Of a stretch of DNA of 29,415 nt, positions 6,873-15,569 are shown piece after piece (position 1 is the stretch's first letter; every line of letters begins with the position of its first letter). Position numbers and translations under genes: made by a program. The stretch comes from Bacilli bacterium (GTDB lineage: Bacteria; Bacillota_I; Bacilli_A; RF39; UBA660). Below the pieces are notes generated by a model. That model saw only the letters and a list, made by a program, of their open reading frames with translations, was not told the origin of the DNA and did not search any database. The stretch lies in assembly GCA_016296185.1 (NCBI GenBank), contig JAEDJT010000017.1, forward strand, positions 1 through 29,415. The letters run 5' to 3'.

Positions 6873-8984
6873 CTATTTTTTATATGCAAAGAACATATCA
6901 GAATATATTTCTCTTACAACTTCGTAAAATTTTTCTCTATCAAATTTTTTAGCATTGTCAATATACCATGAAGGTTTTACCAACTCTACTTTTTCAAATT
7001 TATTATACCATTTATCCCCAATACCTAATACTAAAGCATATGGAATAATAGTATAGAAATAGTATCTATTATTAACTATTTCATCATTTATTACTTCCAT
7101 ATCTACATTAAGTAAATATTCTTTATAACTTCTTATAATATTTAATACTTTTCTGCCATACGCAGTTCTATTTGGTAAACCATTTGCGATAATTGCAATA
7201 ATAATCATACAAATAATACCAATTATATAAACTACGATATTTAAAGGGTTTAATTTAAATGCCTCTAAACAAGTAAATATAATAGGACTAATTATTAATA
7301 CTATACTTACTAAAGCAATAATAATTTTTTCCATAATGTTATTTCTACTAACAGTAGCTCTTAGTAATAATCCATAACCCACACCAGAAACTATTAAATT
7401 AATCCATAAATAAGTCATTTGATAATCTGTTAAAGTATTAATAGTTATTAAAACAAAGATAGCAATTACTAATAACCAAAATATTAATTTAAAATTAAAT
7501 AAATCATTAGTAAATAATTTTTTTCTATTCTTTTTAGTATCTTGTCTTACAACAATTCTTTCTTTCATATTTCTCATGGCAACTTGTAATTGTTCTCTAT
7601 CTACTTGATCAGTATATTTAAACATATCATCCATGAAAGCTTTTTCTAAATTATTACTATTCTTATAATCTTTCTTTTTAACTATAGTATAAGAATCTTT
7701 ATTTTTAACTACATCTATATAACCATCATTGCATAAATTAAATAATAAAGTTCCTATATCACTTTCTTTAATTCTACCATTATATAAATATGAAAATTCA
7801 ATACTATTTAAATTCTTATATGGATATAAACTAGTATTCTTAATATTCTTAATATTATTTAATAAATAATAAACTAATATAGCTAATACAATACAAATTA
7901 ATGGAACAATTAAACTAATAACAGAAATAGAATTTAAATTATTAGTAGCATCCATAAAATATTTATCAGGTAATATTATCTTAATACCATATAAGTTATC
8001 ATCTTCCATCATCATATCAATAGAACCAGTAATAACATTACCATTAATTTCATAATTAAAATTATCTTCTATTTCATAACCATCTTTATCTATTAAAACA
8101 ACTTTAATATCATTAGTTTCTTTAGGTAAAGTAATTTTAAATGAAGCACCATCAATCTTACAATTCCAAGTATTATTAATATAATACATAAATTCATCAT
8201 TTTTATTAATAGTATCTTTACCAACATTATAATCATATTTAATATCATAATGTTTAGTAGTATTATCAACATCTACTTCTCCAATAGTTAATACATTTTT
8301 ACCTTTAACTAACTCTTCAGTATAATTATCACCTATTTTAATATTACTAGTAATACTTCTTTTATTAACAGTATTTAAATCTCTTTTATAAATATATCTA
8401 ATTGGTATTTCTTTTTTAATAGCAGTAATATGTTTTTTAAATACAACATCAAATTTCTCTTCAATTGAATAAATATTATCTTTAGAAACTTTAATATCAA
8501 CATTAAAATCATTAAAGTAATATTCAGAATTAACTACTGATTCTTCTCTTTCAACATCTGTTTTAACTTCCAACTCATAAGAATATTTAGCAATTAGATT
8601 AAAATCAAAATCATAATGACTAGCAGCTGATACTAAGAAACTAAAATTATTAGTATTCTTTTCTTGTATTTGTATATCCTTTGTTAATTCACCTAATACA
8701 TTTTCATCAGCATCATATAAAAATAAATGAATAGTTAAGTCAATATCAACTTCATATCCATTATCAATAACACCAGATAATTGATAAGCAGGTTTACCAC
8801 CTAAACCATAACTATAATAAGCTTGGCATCTAGAATTAAATAAATCTAAACGTTCAAATGAAGTATTAGGCATATTATTAACTATATCACTAATACCAGT
8901 CTTAAAAGAAGCAGCAAAAGAAATTATTGGAAAACCAATAAGTAATACTAAACAAAACAATATATATTTTATACACTTTTTCAT
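6873..8984 (-). CDS. DUF2207-family membrane protein
   Basis: 703 aa. A signal peptide covers about residues 1-25 (cleavage near SFA-AS). A large extracytoplasmic beta-rich domain follows, with the DUF2207 signature of Tyr/Asn-rich strands (EFMYYINNTWNCKIDGASFK about 260, then a ITLPKE strand). One membrane helix at about 360-380 leads into a cytoplasmic winged-helix-like piece (DIGTLLFNLCNDGYIDVVK), and four or so further membrane helices occupy about 515-625. DUF2207 proteins are common in Firmicutes and lack a proven role. The ATG at 8982-8984 is chosen: GTGGG is seven bases upstream, and the GTG at 8994-8996 is part of it. First gene of a three-gene operon. Confidence 0.8.
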   Translation of the reverse strand: MKKCIKYILFCLVLLIGFPIISFAASFKTGISDIVNNMPNTSFERLDLFNSRCQAYYSYGLGGKPAYQLSGVIDNGYEVDIDLTIHLFLYDADENVLGELTKDIQIQEKNTNNFSFLVSAASHYDFDFNLIAKYSYELEVKTDVEREESVVNSEYYFNDFNVDIKVSKDNIYSIEEKFDVVFKKHITAIKKEIPIRYIYKRDLNTVNKRSITSNIKIGDNYTEELVKGKNVLTIGEVDVDNTTKHYDIKYDYNVGKDTINKNDEFMYYINNTWNCKIDGASFKITLPKETNDIKVVLIDKDGYEIEDNFNYEINGNVITGSIDMMMEDDNLYGIKIILPDKYFMDATNNLNSISVISLIVPLICIVLAILVYYLLNNIKNIKNTSLYPYKNLNSIEFSYLYNGRIKESDIGTLLFNLCNDGYIDVVKNKDSYTIVKKKDYKNSNNLEKAFMDDMFKYTDQVDREQLQVAMRNMKERIVVRQDTKKNRKKLFTNDLFNFKLIFWLLVIAIFVLITINTLTDYQMTYLWINLIVSGVGYGLLLRATVSRNNIMEKIIIALVSIVLIISPIIFTCLEAFKLNPLNIVVYIIGIICMIIIAIIANGLPNRTAYGRKVLNIIRSYKEYLLNVDMEVINDEIVNNRYYFYTIIPYALVLGIGDKWYNKFEKVELVKPSWYIDNAKKFDREKFYEVVREIYSDMFFAYKK

Positions 8985-9009
8985 ATTACAACCCACTATT
9001 CTATTTTCT

Positions 9010-9018
9010 ATTATAACA
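9010..9018 (-). promoter_or_regulatory. Extended -10 for the DUF2207 operon
   Basis: Minus strand TGTTATAAT, starting within four bases of the end of the preceding terminator U-run and about 25 bases before the ATG. Confidence 0.5.
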
Positions 9019-9020
9019 TA

Positions 9021-9047
9021 AAAAAGATAAGTATTACTTATCTTTTT
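9021..9047 (-). terminator. Intrinsic terminator of the 264-aa gene
   Basis: Perfect 12-bp stem (AAAAAGATAAGT, 9021-9032, with 9036-9047), three-base loop, U-run on the minus strand. The TAA of the gene (9034-9036) is in the loop. Confidence 0.8.
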
Positions 9048-9828
9048 TTAATAATCTAAAATAAAATATACTTTCAATTACAAATAATAAACCATATACA
9101 TAATTATTTATTATTAATGGATTTCTTTTAACTTCTGCTATACTATAAACTTTTTTATCATAATATACATTGATATCTTTATCTAATTCATATGTTTTAA
9201 CAGTACTATTATTAACATATATATATTTATAATCATCTATAAAGTATTCAATAACTTCATTATATTTTTTACCATTAGATATATATCCAACAACTTTACC
9301 TTCTACTAAATTATTATTGTTATTAACCATACCATAATAATCTAACATTTCATATGTTTCCATAAAGATTAATACTAATCCAGTTGCTAATATAACACTA
9401 GCTAATACAGCTTTAATAACAATATTAATAATAGCTAAATCTTTAATAATCAAATAAACAATAACAATTAAAACAAATACACAAATAAAAATTAATATAC
9501 CTGGATGTTGAAAGAAACTATCTTCCATATAAATACAATCATTATTCTTATTACAATATAAATGAGCATATTCATTATCATTTAATTCAAGTTTATATTC
9601 ATCACCATAAAAGTCTTTAATACTATTAATTTGAATAATATCTTTATCATCAGTATATACAATCATATCATCATATTTATTAACTAATACTCTATTTAAA
9701 GATTCTTTTTCATTAATCCATCTACCATAAGTAGATAACACAACTATAAGAGTTACTAATACAATAATACCAATAGCTCCTAATATAAAATATTTCTTTT
9801 TAGGTTTTTTTACTACTTCGTTTTCCAT
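9034..9828 (-). CDS. Multi-pass membrane protein with DUF3592-like segment
   Basis: 264 aa. Membrane helices are at about 13-33, 108-130, 135-157 and near the C-terminus (243-259). The stretch at about 170-235 (EGKVVGYISNGKKYNEVIEY ... INVYYDKKVYSIAEVKRNP) has the DUF3592 pattern: a strand beginning GxVxGY, a central VxYxxD strand, and a vYYDxxxxxxA turn just before the final helix. No enzymatic motif is visible. The ATG is preceded by AGGTGA. It is a single-gene unit: an extended -10 sits directly after the ABC-operon terminator, and its stop codon lies in its own terminator loop. Function unknown. Confidence 0.7.
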   Translation of the reverse strand: MENEVVKKPKKKYFILGAIGIIVLVTLIVVLSTYGRWINEKESLNRVLVNKYDDMIVYTDDKDIIQINSIKDFYGDEYKLELNDNEYAHLYCNKNNDCIYMEDSFFQHPGILIFICVFVLIVIVYLIIKDLAIINIVIKAVLASVILATGLVLIFMETYEMLDYYGMVNNNNNLVEGKVVGYISNGKKYNEVIEYFIDDYKYIYVNNSTVKTYELDKDINVYYDKKVYSIAEVKRNPLIINNYVYGLLFVIESIFYFRLLKKDK

Positions 9829-9846
9829 AACATTTCACCTGTATAA

Positions 9847-9855
9847 ATTATACCA
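9847..9855 (-). promoter_or_regulatory. Extended -10 for the 264-aa gene
   Basis: Minus strand TGGTATAAT, within the TATGGTATAAT context, beginning three bases after the ABC-operon terminator U-run. Confidence 0.55.
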
Positions 9856-9858
9856 TAA

Positions 9859-9882
9859 AAAAAACAGTCTATGCTGTTTTTT
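9859..9882 (-). terminator. Intrinsic terminator of the marR-ABC operon
   Basis: AAAAAACAG (9859-9867) pairs with CTGTTTTTT (9874-9882); the loop holds the TAG of the second ABC gene (9869-9871). A run of U's follows on the minus strand. Confidence 0.75.
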
Positions 9883-12031
9883 CAAATTGACTATTATATA
9901 AGTTAGCGTAGAAACCATTTTGTTTCATTAACTCATCATGAGTACCTTGTTCAATGATATTACCTTCATTCATAACTAAAATAATATCAGCATTTTTAAT
10001 AGTAGATAATCTATGAGCAATTATAAATGAAGTTCTACCTTCAGTTAATTTATCCATAGCTTTTTGAACTAATTCTTCAGTTCTTGTATCTACATTACTA
10101 GTAGCTTCATCTAAAATTAAGAATGGAGCATCTTCTAACATACCACGAGCAATAGTAAATAATTGTTTTTGACCTTGACTTACTGTATCAGTATCTCCAA
10201 CAACTGCATCTAATCCTCCAGGTAATGCTCTAACAAAATGATCACAACCAACAACTTTTAATTTATCCCATACTTCTTTATCAGAAACATTAGCTTTATT
10301 ATATTTAATATTATCTCTAATAGTACCATCAAATAACCAAGTATCTTGTAATACCATACAGAATAAATTATGAATGTTTTCTCTACTTAATTCTTTAGTA
10401 GAAACACCATCAATTTTTATATCACCATCATTAATTTCATAGAATTTCATAAGAAGGTTAACCATAGTAGTTTTACCAGCACCTGTAGGTCCAACAATAG
10501 CTACCTTTTGACCTTTCTTAACGTCTACACTAAAGTCTTTAATAATAGTTCTTGATTCATCGTATCCAAATTTAACATGTTCAAAAGAAATATTACCAGA
10601 TACTTTAGAGCTATCTAAATGAGTAGAAATATTAGATTGATCACTCATTTCATCTTCATCTAAAAATTCAAATACTCTTTCACTTGACGCAGCTGTAGAT
10701 TGTAACGAAGTCATAGCTTGAGCAATTTGAGATAATGGATTAGTAAATAATCTAATATAAATCATAAATGCTACGATAGTACCAAAAGTAGTATAATCAT
10801 TCATTGTTAATAATGCACCAACAATACATACTGCAACATAACCTAAATTTCCAATAAATCCCATTATAGGTTGCATAGTTCCAGATAAGAAAATACTTTT
10901 TCTTTTAGCATCATATAAAGCAACATTTAATTTTTCAAATTCTTCAATAGATTCTTTTGTACCATTATAAACTTTAACAACATTATGACCTGAATACATT
11001 TCTTCAATATATCCATTTAAATCACCTAATACTTTTTGTTGTAATGCAAAGTATTTTTGAGAATTCTTTAATATTAAGAACATAAAACCAAAACCAATAA
11101 TACAAGAAGCAATAGCAGTTAAAGCCATAACCCAATTAGTAACAAACATCATTATTATTGATCCTAAGAATAATGTTGAACTACCAACTAAAGTAGCTAA
11201 ACTATTATTTAAGTTTTGAGCTATAGTATCAACATCATTAGTAACTCTTGATAAAACATCACCAGTTTCATGTTGATCAAAATATTTAAGAGGTAATCTA
11301 TTAATTTTATTACTAATACTACTTCTCAATGTTAAAGCAAATTTATTAGAAATAGTAGTCATAGTAAAGTTTTGAATATAACTGAATAATGCACTACAAA
11401 CATAAATAATTGCCATAACTGTTGCAATAGCTTTTATTTTTTTCATATTCATTTCAGGTTTAATAACATTATAAACAGATTCAGGTAATTCATCCATTAA
11501 TGATAAAGCTTTTTCACTACCAGTTTCTTCACCCATTTTAGACATAATATTAATCATTTCTAATTGATCATCAACACTAATAATAATACCATCAATTACA
11601 ATATCGTCATATAGTATTCTAAGTACACTTTTAGGTAATGACATAAATAGCATAGCTTTTTCTTCATCATTAACTTCTCTCATTTGATACATTATATTAG
11701 TAAAGTTATTTAAATCTTCTGCAGATACAGATGAAGAAGTATATATTTCAGGTAACTTTTCATTCATAGCATCTGGATTCATATTAGAAGACATAGCTTC
11801 ATTTATTTCTTGAAACTTTTCAGTTTTAGGAATTAATCCATTAGTAATCTCATCAGTAAATTTTGATAATTTATTAGGAGCAATTAATGATAATATTGCA
11901 CTTACAAAACCTAATATTAATGCTAAAATCATTAAATATTTCCATGGATTTAAATTTTTAAATAATCTTTTCATAGAGCCAAAAAAGTCTTTAGACTTTT
12001 CATGAACTCTAGGTCCTCCTGGTCTAGGCAT
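9869..12031 (-). CDS. ABC exporter half-transporter, catalytic-site subunit
   Basis: 720 aa: a six-helix exporter membrane domain followed by an ATPase domain. Walker A GPTGAGKT at 514-521, signature VSQGQ at 617-621 (degenerate against LSGGQ), Walker B FLILDE with Asp641 and catalytic Glu642, and H-loop His673 are present. The usual type IV exporter is about 580-600 aa; the excess is a roughly 140-residue hydrophilic helical insert between membrane helices 1 and 2 (about 58-198), facing outside. It overlaps the partner ABC gene by 8 bases; AGGAGG is nine bases before the ATG. With that partner it should form a heterodimeric multidrug-type exporter (BmrCD/LmrCD/EfrAB class). Substrate unknown. 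Confidence 0.9.
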   Translation of the reverse strand: MPRPGGPRVHEKSKDFFGSMKRLFKNLNPWKYLMILALILGFVSAILSLIAPNKLSKFTDEITNGLIPKTEKFQEINEAMSSNMNPDAMNEKLPEIYTSSSVSAEDLNNFTNIMYQMREVNDEEKAMLFMSLPKSVLRILYDDIVIDGIIISVDDQLEMINIMSKMGEETGSEKALSLMDELPESVYNVIKPEMNMKKIKAIATVMAIIYVCSALFSYIQNFTMTTISNKFALTLRSSISNKINRLPLKYFDQHETGDVLSRVTNDVDTIAQNLNNSLATLVGSSTLFLGSIIMMFVTNWVMALTAIASCIIGFGFMFLILKNSQKYFALQQKVLGDLNGYIEEMYSGHNVVKVYNGTKESIEEFEKLNVALYDAKRKSIFLSGTMQPIMGFIGNLGYVAVCIVGALLTMNDYTTFGTIVAFMIYIRLFTNPLSQIAQAMTSLQSTAASSERVFEFLDEDEMSDQSNISTHLDSSKVSGNISFEHVKFGYDESRTIIKDFSVDVKKGQKVAIVGPTGAGKTTMVNLLMKFYEINDGDIKIDGVSTKELSRENIHNLFCMVLQDTWLFDGTIRDNIKYNKANVSDKEVWDKLKVVGCDHFVRALPGGLDAVVGDTDTVSQGQKQLFTIARGMLEDAPFLILDEATSNVDTRTEELVQKAMDKLTEGRTSFIIAHRLSTIKNADIILVMNEGNIIEQGTHDELMKQNGFYANLYNSQFEKTA

Positions 12032-13784
12032 TATCTAATTCCTCCTCACTCAATTGTGATAAAGCAATTTCTTTATAAACTTCACAATTTTTTAATAATT
12101 CTTTATGAGTACCAACACCAACACATTTACCTTTATCTAATACGATTATTTTATCTGCATTAATAATAGTACCAATTCTTTGAGCAACAATAATACTTGT
12201 TGCATCTTTTGTATAATTCTTTAATTCTTTTCTTAAAACTGAATCAGTCTTATAGTCTAACGCTGAAAAAGAATCATCAAAAATATAAATTTCAGGATCT
12301 CTAGCAATTGCTCTAGCTATAGCAAGTCTTTGTTTTTGACCACCAGAAACGTTAGTTCCACCTCTAGCAATATGAGCATCATATTTACCTTCCATTTTAG
12401 TAACGAAATCAGTTCCTTGAGCAATATCAATTGCTTCCTTAACTTTCTCTTTAGTAATTTCTTTTTTACCATTATTACCATATTTAACATTTGAAGAAAC
12501 AGTACCAGTAAACATAACAGCTTTTTGAGGAACATAACCTATCTTATTATTTAATGCTTCTGTTCTATATTCTTTAACATTAACACCATCAACTAATACT
12601 TCACCACAAGTAGCATCATAAAATCTAGGAATTAAATTTATCAAACTACTCTTACCAGAACCAGTTGATCCAATAAAGGCAACAGTTTCACCTTTATTAA
12701 CTTTAAATGAAATATCTTCTAATAAATATTCATCAGCATCTGGATATTTAAATCCAACATTTCTAAATTCAACAGTACCAACTTCATCAGTCTTACCATT
12801 AAATTCACCTTCAATAACACTTATATCTTCATCTAATATAGCATTAATACGTCTAGCAGATATTTGAGCTCTAGGAACCATCATAAATATCATAGCCAAC
12901 ATTAAGAATGACATAATAACTTGCATACCATAACTAGAGAATACAACCATATTACTAAATAAAGTAATTTTATCCATCATACCAGCAGATGCAATTAATG
13001 TAGCACCAATAATATAAATACCTAAAGTTAAACCATGCATAACTAAATTCATAACTGGCATCATAACTGAGAATACTCTTTGATTAAATAATTGTTGAGC
13101 AGTTAAATCTTCATTAGCATCTTCAAATCTATCAGATTGAAATTCTTCAGCATTAAATGCTCTAATAACTCTAATACCAGTTAAATTTTCTCTAGTAACA
13201 GCATTAATCTTATCAATTAATTTTTGTACTCTTTCAAATCTAGGTAATACAATAATTAAAATAATAGCTACAGTAACTAATAATATAGCTACACAACAAC
13301 CAGTAAGAATACTCCATTCTAATCCTTTATTTAATATTTTACATATAGCCCAAACAGCCATAATTGGAGCTTTAGCCATCATTTGTAATCCCATACCAAT
13401 AATCATATCTACTTGAGTAACATCATTAGTTGTTCTAGTAATTAAACTACTAGTAGAAAACTTTTTAATTTCTTCAGTTCCAAATTCAGCAATCTTTCTA
13501 AATATTAAAGATCTAATAGTAGTAGCAAAACTAGAAGCTAAGTTAGCAGCTAAATATCCAACAATAATAGCAGATACTAAACTACCAAAAGCACACCCCA
13601 ACATATATGCACCATTCTTAATGATTTCACTCATCTTACTACCTTCAGTTTGAACTAATCTTGTAACTGAACTCATATAATCAGGCATCTTTAATTCTAA
13701 CCATACTTGACCTACAATTAAAACTAAAGAAATAACAATTAATACTAATTGTTTTTTAGTTAAATTTTTAAATAACTTTCCCAT
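12024..13784 (-). CDS. ABC exporter half-transporter, degenerate-site subunit
   Basis: 586 aa, membrane domain plus ATPase domain. Walker A GSTGSGKS at 372-379 and a good signature VSGGQ at 479-483 are present, but Walker B reads IFDDS, with Asp504 in place of the catalytic Glu, and the H-loop His is Gln535 (VAQRIGT). This is the standard split of heterodimeric exporters: its Walker A/B pairs with the partner's poor VSQGQ to make the silent site, while its own VSGGQ completes the active site on the partner. It lies 2 bases after the MarR gene stop, with AAAGGAA upstream, and overlaps the next gene by 8 bases. Drug or peptide export is the likely role. Confidence 0.9.
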   Translation of the reverse strand: MGKLFKNLTKKQLVLIVISLVLIVGQVWLELKMPDYMSSVTRLVQTEGSKMSEIIKNGAYMLGCAFGSLVSAIIVGYLAANLASSFATTIRSLIFRKIAEFGTEEIKKFSTSSLITRTTNDVTQVDMIIGMGLQMMAKAPIMAVWAICKILNKGLEWSILTGCCVAILLVTVAIILIIVLPRFERVQKLIDKINAVTRENLTGIRVIRAFNAEEFQSDRFEDANEDLTAQQLFNQRVFSVMMPVMNLVMHGLTLGIYIIGATLIASAGMMDKITLFSNMVVFSSYGMQVIMSFLMLAMIFMMVPRAQISARRINAILDEDISVIEGEFNGKTDEVGTVEFRNVGFKYPDADEYLLEDISFKVNKGETVAFIGSTGSGKSSLINLIPRFYDATCGEVLVDGVNVKEYRTEALNNKIGYVPQKAVMFTGTVSSNVKYGNNGKKEITKEKVKEAIDIAQGTDFVTKMEGKYDAHIARGGTNVSGGQKQRLAIARAIARDPEIYIFDDSFSALDYKTDSVLRKELKNYTKDATSIIVAQRIGTIINADKIIVLDKGKCVGVGTHKELLKNCEVYKEIALSQLSEEELDNA

Positions 13785-13786
13785 AA

Positions 13787-14206
13787 TTAATTCCTTTCTA
13801 AATTATTAATCATTTTATCAATAACACTATTAAAAATTTCCAACTCATCTTGTGATAATCCTGCAGTTAATAAATCATCCATATAACCACAATCTTTTTC
13901 TAATACTTTAGCAATATCATTTGATTTATCTGTTAAAGAAATAATCTTCTTTCTAGAATCATATTTGTCTTCTATTCTCATAATTAAACCATTCTTTTCC
14001 ATAGTATCAAGTACAGAAGATAAAGTTGATTTATTGCAAGTAACAAATTGTTCTATGTCTTTTTGACATAATGATTCATTATTGTATACGCCCATAATAA
14101 TCATAGCTTGAACAGGTGTAATATCAAAACCTAATTCCTTATGTCTATTAGATATTTGTTTAAATATTAACATATTTAAATTACCAATATTATTACCAAC
14201 ATTCAC
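13787..14206 (-). CDS. MarR-family transcriptional regulator of the ABC exporter operon
   Basis: 139 aa from the GTG at 14204-14206. This start has AGGAT about ten bases upstream; an earlier GTG at 14213-14215 touches that site and is unlikely. The winged-helix core runs about 30-95: TPVQAMIIMGVYNN, then the recognition helix region CNKSTLSSVLDTMEKNGLI, and the wing with Asp-x-Arg (YDSRKK). MarR dimers bind short palindromes and are released by ligands. A 22-bp palindrome sits just after the -10 of its own promoter, so autorepression and control of the two downstream ABC genes are expected. Single transcription unit marR-ABC-ABC. Confidence 0.88.
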   Translation of the reverse strand: MNVGNNIGNLNMLIFKQISNRHKELGFDITPVQAMIIMGVYNNESLCQKDIEQFVTCNKSTLSSVLDTMEKNGLIMRIEDKYDSRKKIISLTDKSNDIAKVLEKDCGYMDDLLTAGLSQDELEIFNSVIDKMINNLERN

Positions 14207-14219
14207 AATTATCACATCC

Positions 14220-14241
14220 TATAGTTCGTTATCGAACTATA
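14220..14241. promoter_or_regulatory. Probable MarR operator
   Basis: Perfect palindrome: arms TATAGTTCG and CGAACTATA around TTAT. It lies between the -10 box and the ribosome site of marR, where a bound dimer would block transcription. Size and symmetry fit MarR operators. Confidence 0.8.
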
Positions 14242-14243
14242 TC

Positions 14244-14272
14244 ATTATATACCCTATCAAAATAATATGCAA
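14244..14272 (-). promoter_or_regulatory. Promoter of the marR-ABC operon
   Basis: Minus strand -35 TTGCAT (14267-14272), exactly 17 bases, then -10 TATAAT (14244-14249). The palindrome starts three bases after the -10. Confidence 0.8.
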
Positions 14273-14282
14273 TACAAAAAAA

Positions 14283-14301
14283 AGAATACTTAAAGTATTC
14301 T
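14283..14301 (-). terminator. Intrinsic terminator after the broken small gene
   Basis: Eight-bp stem AGAATACT/AGTATTCT (14283-14290 with 14294-14301) with a U-run on the minus strand (A's 14276-14283). Confidence 0.7.
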
Positions 14302-14304
14302 AAT

Positions 14305-14490
14305 CTATCCTAAATCTTTTAAAATTTTTCCAAAAAATTCAGCATCCTGACTATATCTAAAAAAATGAACTTACTCTTTACCATATTCATAACGATGAGT
14401 ATTTTCTCCCATTACTACTGCATCTCTATCATTAATACCTTTATACATATTAGTTAATTCTCTTGCAGATATACATCTAAAAAATCTCAT
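14305..14490 (-). pseudogene. Small gene interrupted by an in-frame TAA
   Basis: An ATG at 14488-14490 with a strong AAAGGGG ribosome site opens a frame of 39 codons (MRFFRCISARELTNMYKGIN ... YGKE) closed by TAA at 14371-14373. Reading on in the same frame gives 21 more coding-like codons (VHFFRYSQDAEFFGKILKDL) to TAG at 14305-14307, then a terminator. The second half has normal local codon use and reads naturally as a continuation; a Tyr codon changed to TAA would explain it. The 5' signals are intact, so a 39-aa product may still be made. I have a vague memory of longer relatives beginning in a similar way, which would make this a truncated remnant; not verified. This entry accounts for most of the 14207-14533 gap. 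Confidence 0.5.
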
Positions 14491-14533
14491 AAAAAAATTC
14501 CCCTTTAACTGGGAAATCATTATATTTATATAA

Positions 14534-15514
14534 CTATTTTGTCAAAATATCTATATAACCTTCATTATCATTACTTACAACATGAACTCTACTACCATTA
14601 ATAATAGTAAATGAAGGTTTAACATGACCAATATCAAATTTATATACACAAGGAATATCTACTGCTTTTTTTATAATATCTTCATATGTTGTACAAGAAT
14701 ATTCAGGAACATATTTTACTTTACCAATTAATATAGCTTTAGCATATTTAAACCAACCTGCATTCTTAAATTGTAATAAAGTATTATATAAAGCTTCAGG
14801 TCCCATAGCAAATACATCAAAATACCAAATAATACCTTCATCTTTATACTTTTCAATAAAACTATTAACATTATCAAATTTAGTACCAATAATATCTTTA
14901 ATACATTCTATACATCCACCAATAATAATACCTGACTCATCAACATTTCCATTAATATTATTCCAGTTATTAATAGTATCTAAATTATAACCATCGTTAT
15001 CATTATCATTTAATTCATATTTATCATATTTACATTGTCTAACATTATTACCTTTAACAATATCAAAATAATTATTTAAAGAATCATGTAATTCATTATG
15101 ATCATAACCTGCCATATTACATGGAGTATATATAGTAGCAATATCTAATTTAGTAGTAATAGTAAATAATAAACTAGTAGGATCACTACTTCCACCAATC
15201 CATTTAACATTATCTTTTATTAAATCATAATCAACTAAAGGTAACATTTCATATAGAAAATCTCCACCACTAGCAATATTAATCATCTTAACATCTTTAT
15301 TTAATAATAAAGATGTTAATTCATTCCATCTTGTTACAGGATCACTACTAACAATACCATCTGTTCTAACATTATTAGTTTCTATTATATTAAATCCTTT
15401 TTTTCTAAAATTACTAATACTCTTTTCAAATCTATCAATCTTCTTTAATACACCACAACTACATGCTGTAATACCAACAGTATCATTATCTTTTAAATAT
15501 TCTGGATAAATCAT
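14534..15514 (-). CDS. S66 family LD-carboxypeptidase (MccF/LdcA-like)
   Basis: 326 aa. The fold runs from GITACSCGV at the N-terminus to the likely nucleophile Ser110 in WIGGSSDPTSLL, and the C-terminal His297 in DIGHVKPSF, the Ser and His of the family triad. Asp233 in WYFDVFAMGPEAL falls where the catalytic Glu is normally found by my hand alignment, followed by the conserved-type LLQFKNAGWF helix. S66 enzymes cut an L-D peptide bond: LdcA trims murein tetrapeptides in recycling, MccF inactivates microcin C-type peptides. No signal peptide is present, so it acts in the cytoplasm. The start is ATG 15512-15514, six bases after AGGTG; GTG 15521-15523 is part of that site. Confidence 0.85.
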   Translation of the reverse strand: MIYPEYLKDNDTVGITACSCGVLKKIDRFEKSISNFRKKGFNIIETNNVRTDGIVSSDPVTRWNELTSLLLNKDVKMINIASGGDFLYEMLPLVDYDLIKDNVKWIGGSSDPTSLLFTITTKLDIATIYTPCNMAGYDHNELHDSLNNYFDIVKGNNVRQCKYDKYELNDNDNDGYNLDTINNWNNINGNVDESGIIIGGCIECIKDIIGTKFDNVNSFIEKYKDEGIIWYFDVFAMGPEALYNTLLQFKNAGWFKYAKAILIGKVKYVPEYSCTTYEDIIKKAVDIPCVYKFDIGHVKPSFTIINGSRVHVVSNDNEGYIDILTK

Positions 15515-15531
15515 TTTAATCACCTAAAACT

Positions 15532-15540
15532 ATTATAACA
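15532..15540 (-). promoter_or_regulatory. Extended -10 for the S66 peptidase gene
   Basis: Minus strand TGTTATAAT, starting four bases past the U-run of the preceding terminator and 18 bases before the ATG. Confidence 0.55.
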
Positions 15541-15544
15541 AATA

Positions 15545-15569
15545 AAAAAAGTTTCTAAGAAACTTTTTT
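15545..15569 (-). terminator. Intrinsic terminator of the 318-aa surface protein gene
   Basis: Eleven-bp stem AAAAAAGTTTC/GAAACTTTTTT with a TAA loop, U-tail on the minus strand, overlapping the stop codon at 15568-15570. Confidence 0.75.

Noticed and set aside
6752..6952. Open plus-strand frame antisense to the degenerate transglutaminase-fold gene
   Set aside because: No ribosome site or promoter; it overlaps two genes with clear signals on the other strand.
12317..12535. Minus-strand frame inside the 586-aa ABC gene
   Set aside because: Out-of-frame shadow of the ATPase domain, Leu/Lys-rich by codon bias only.
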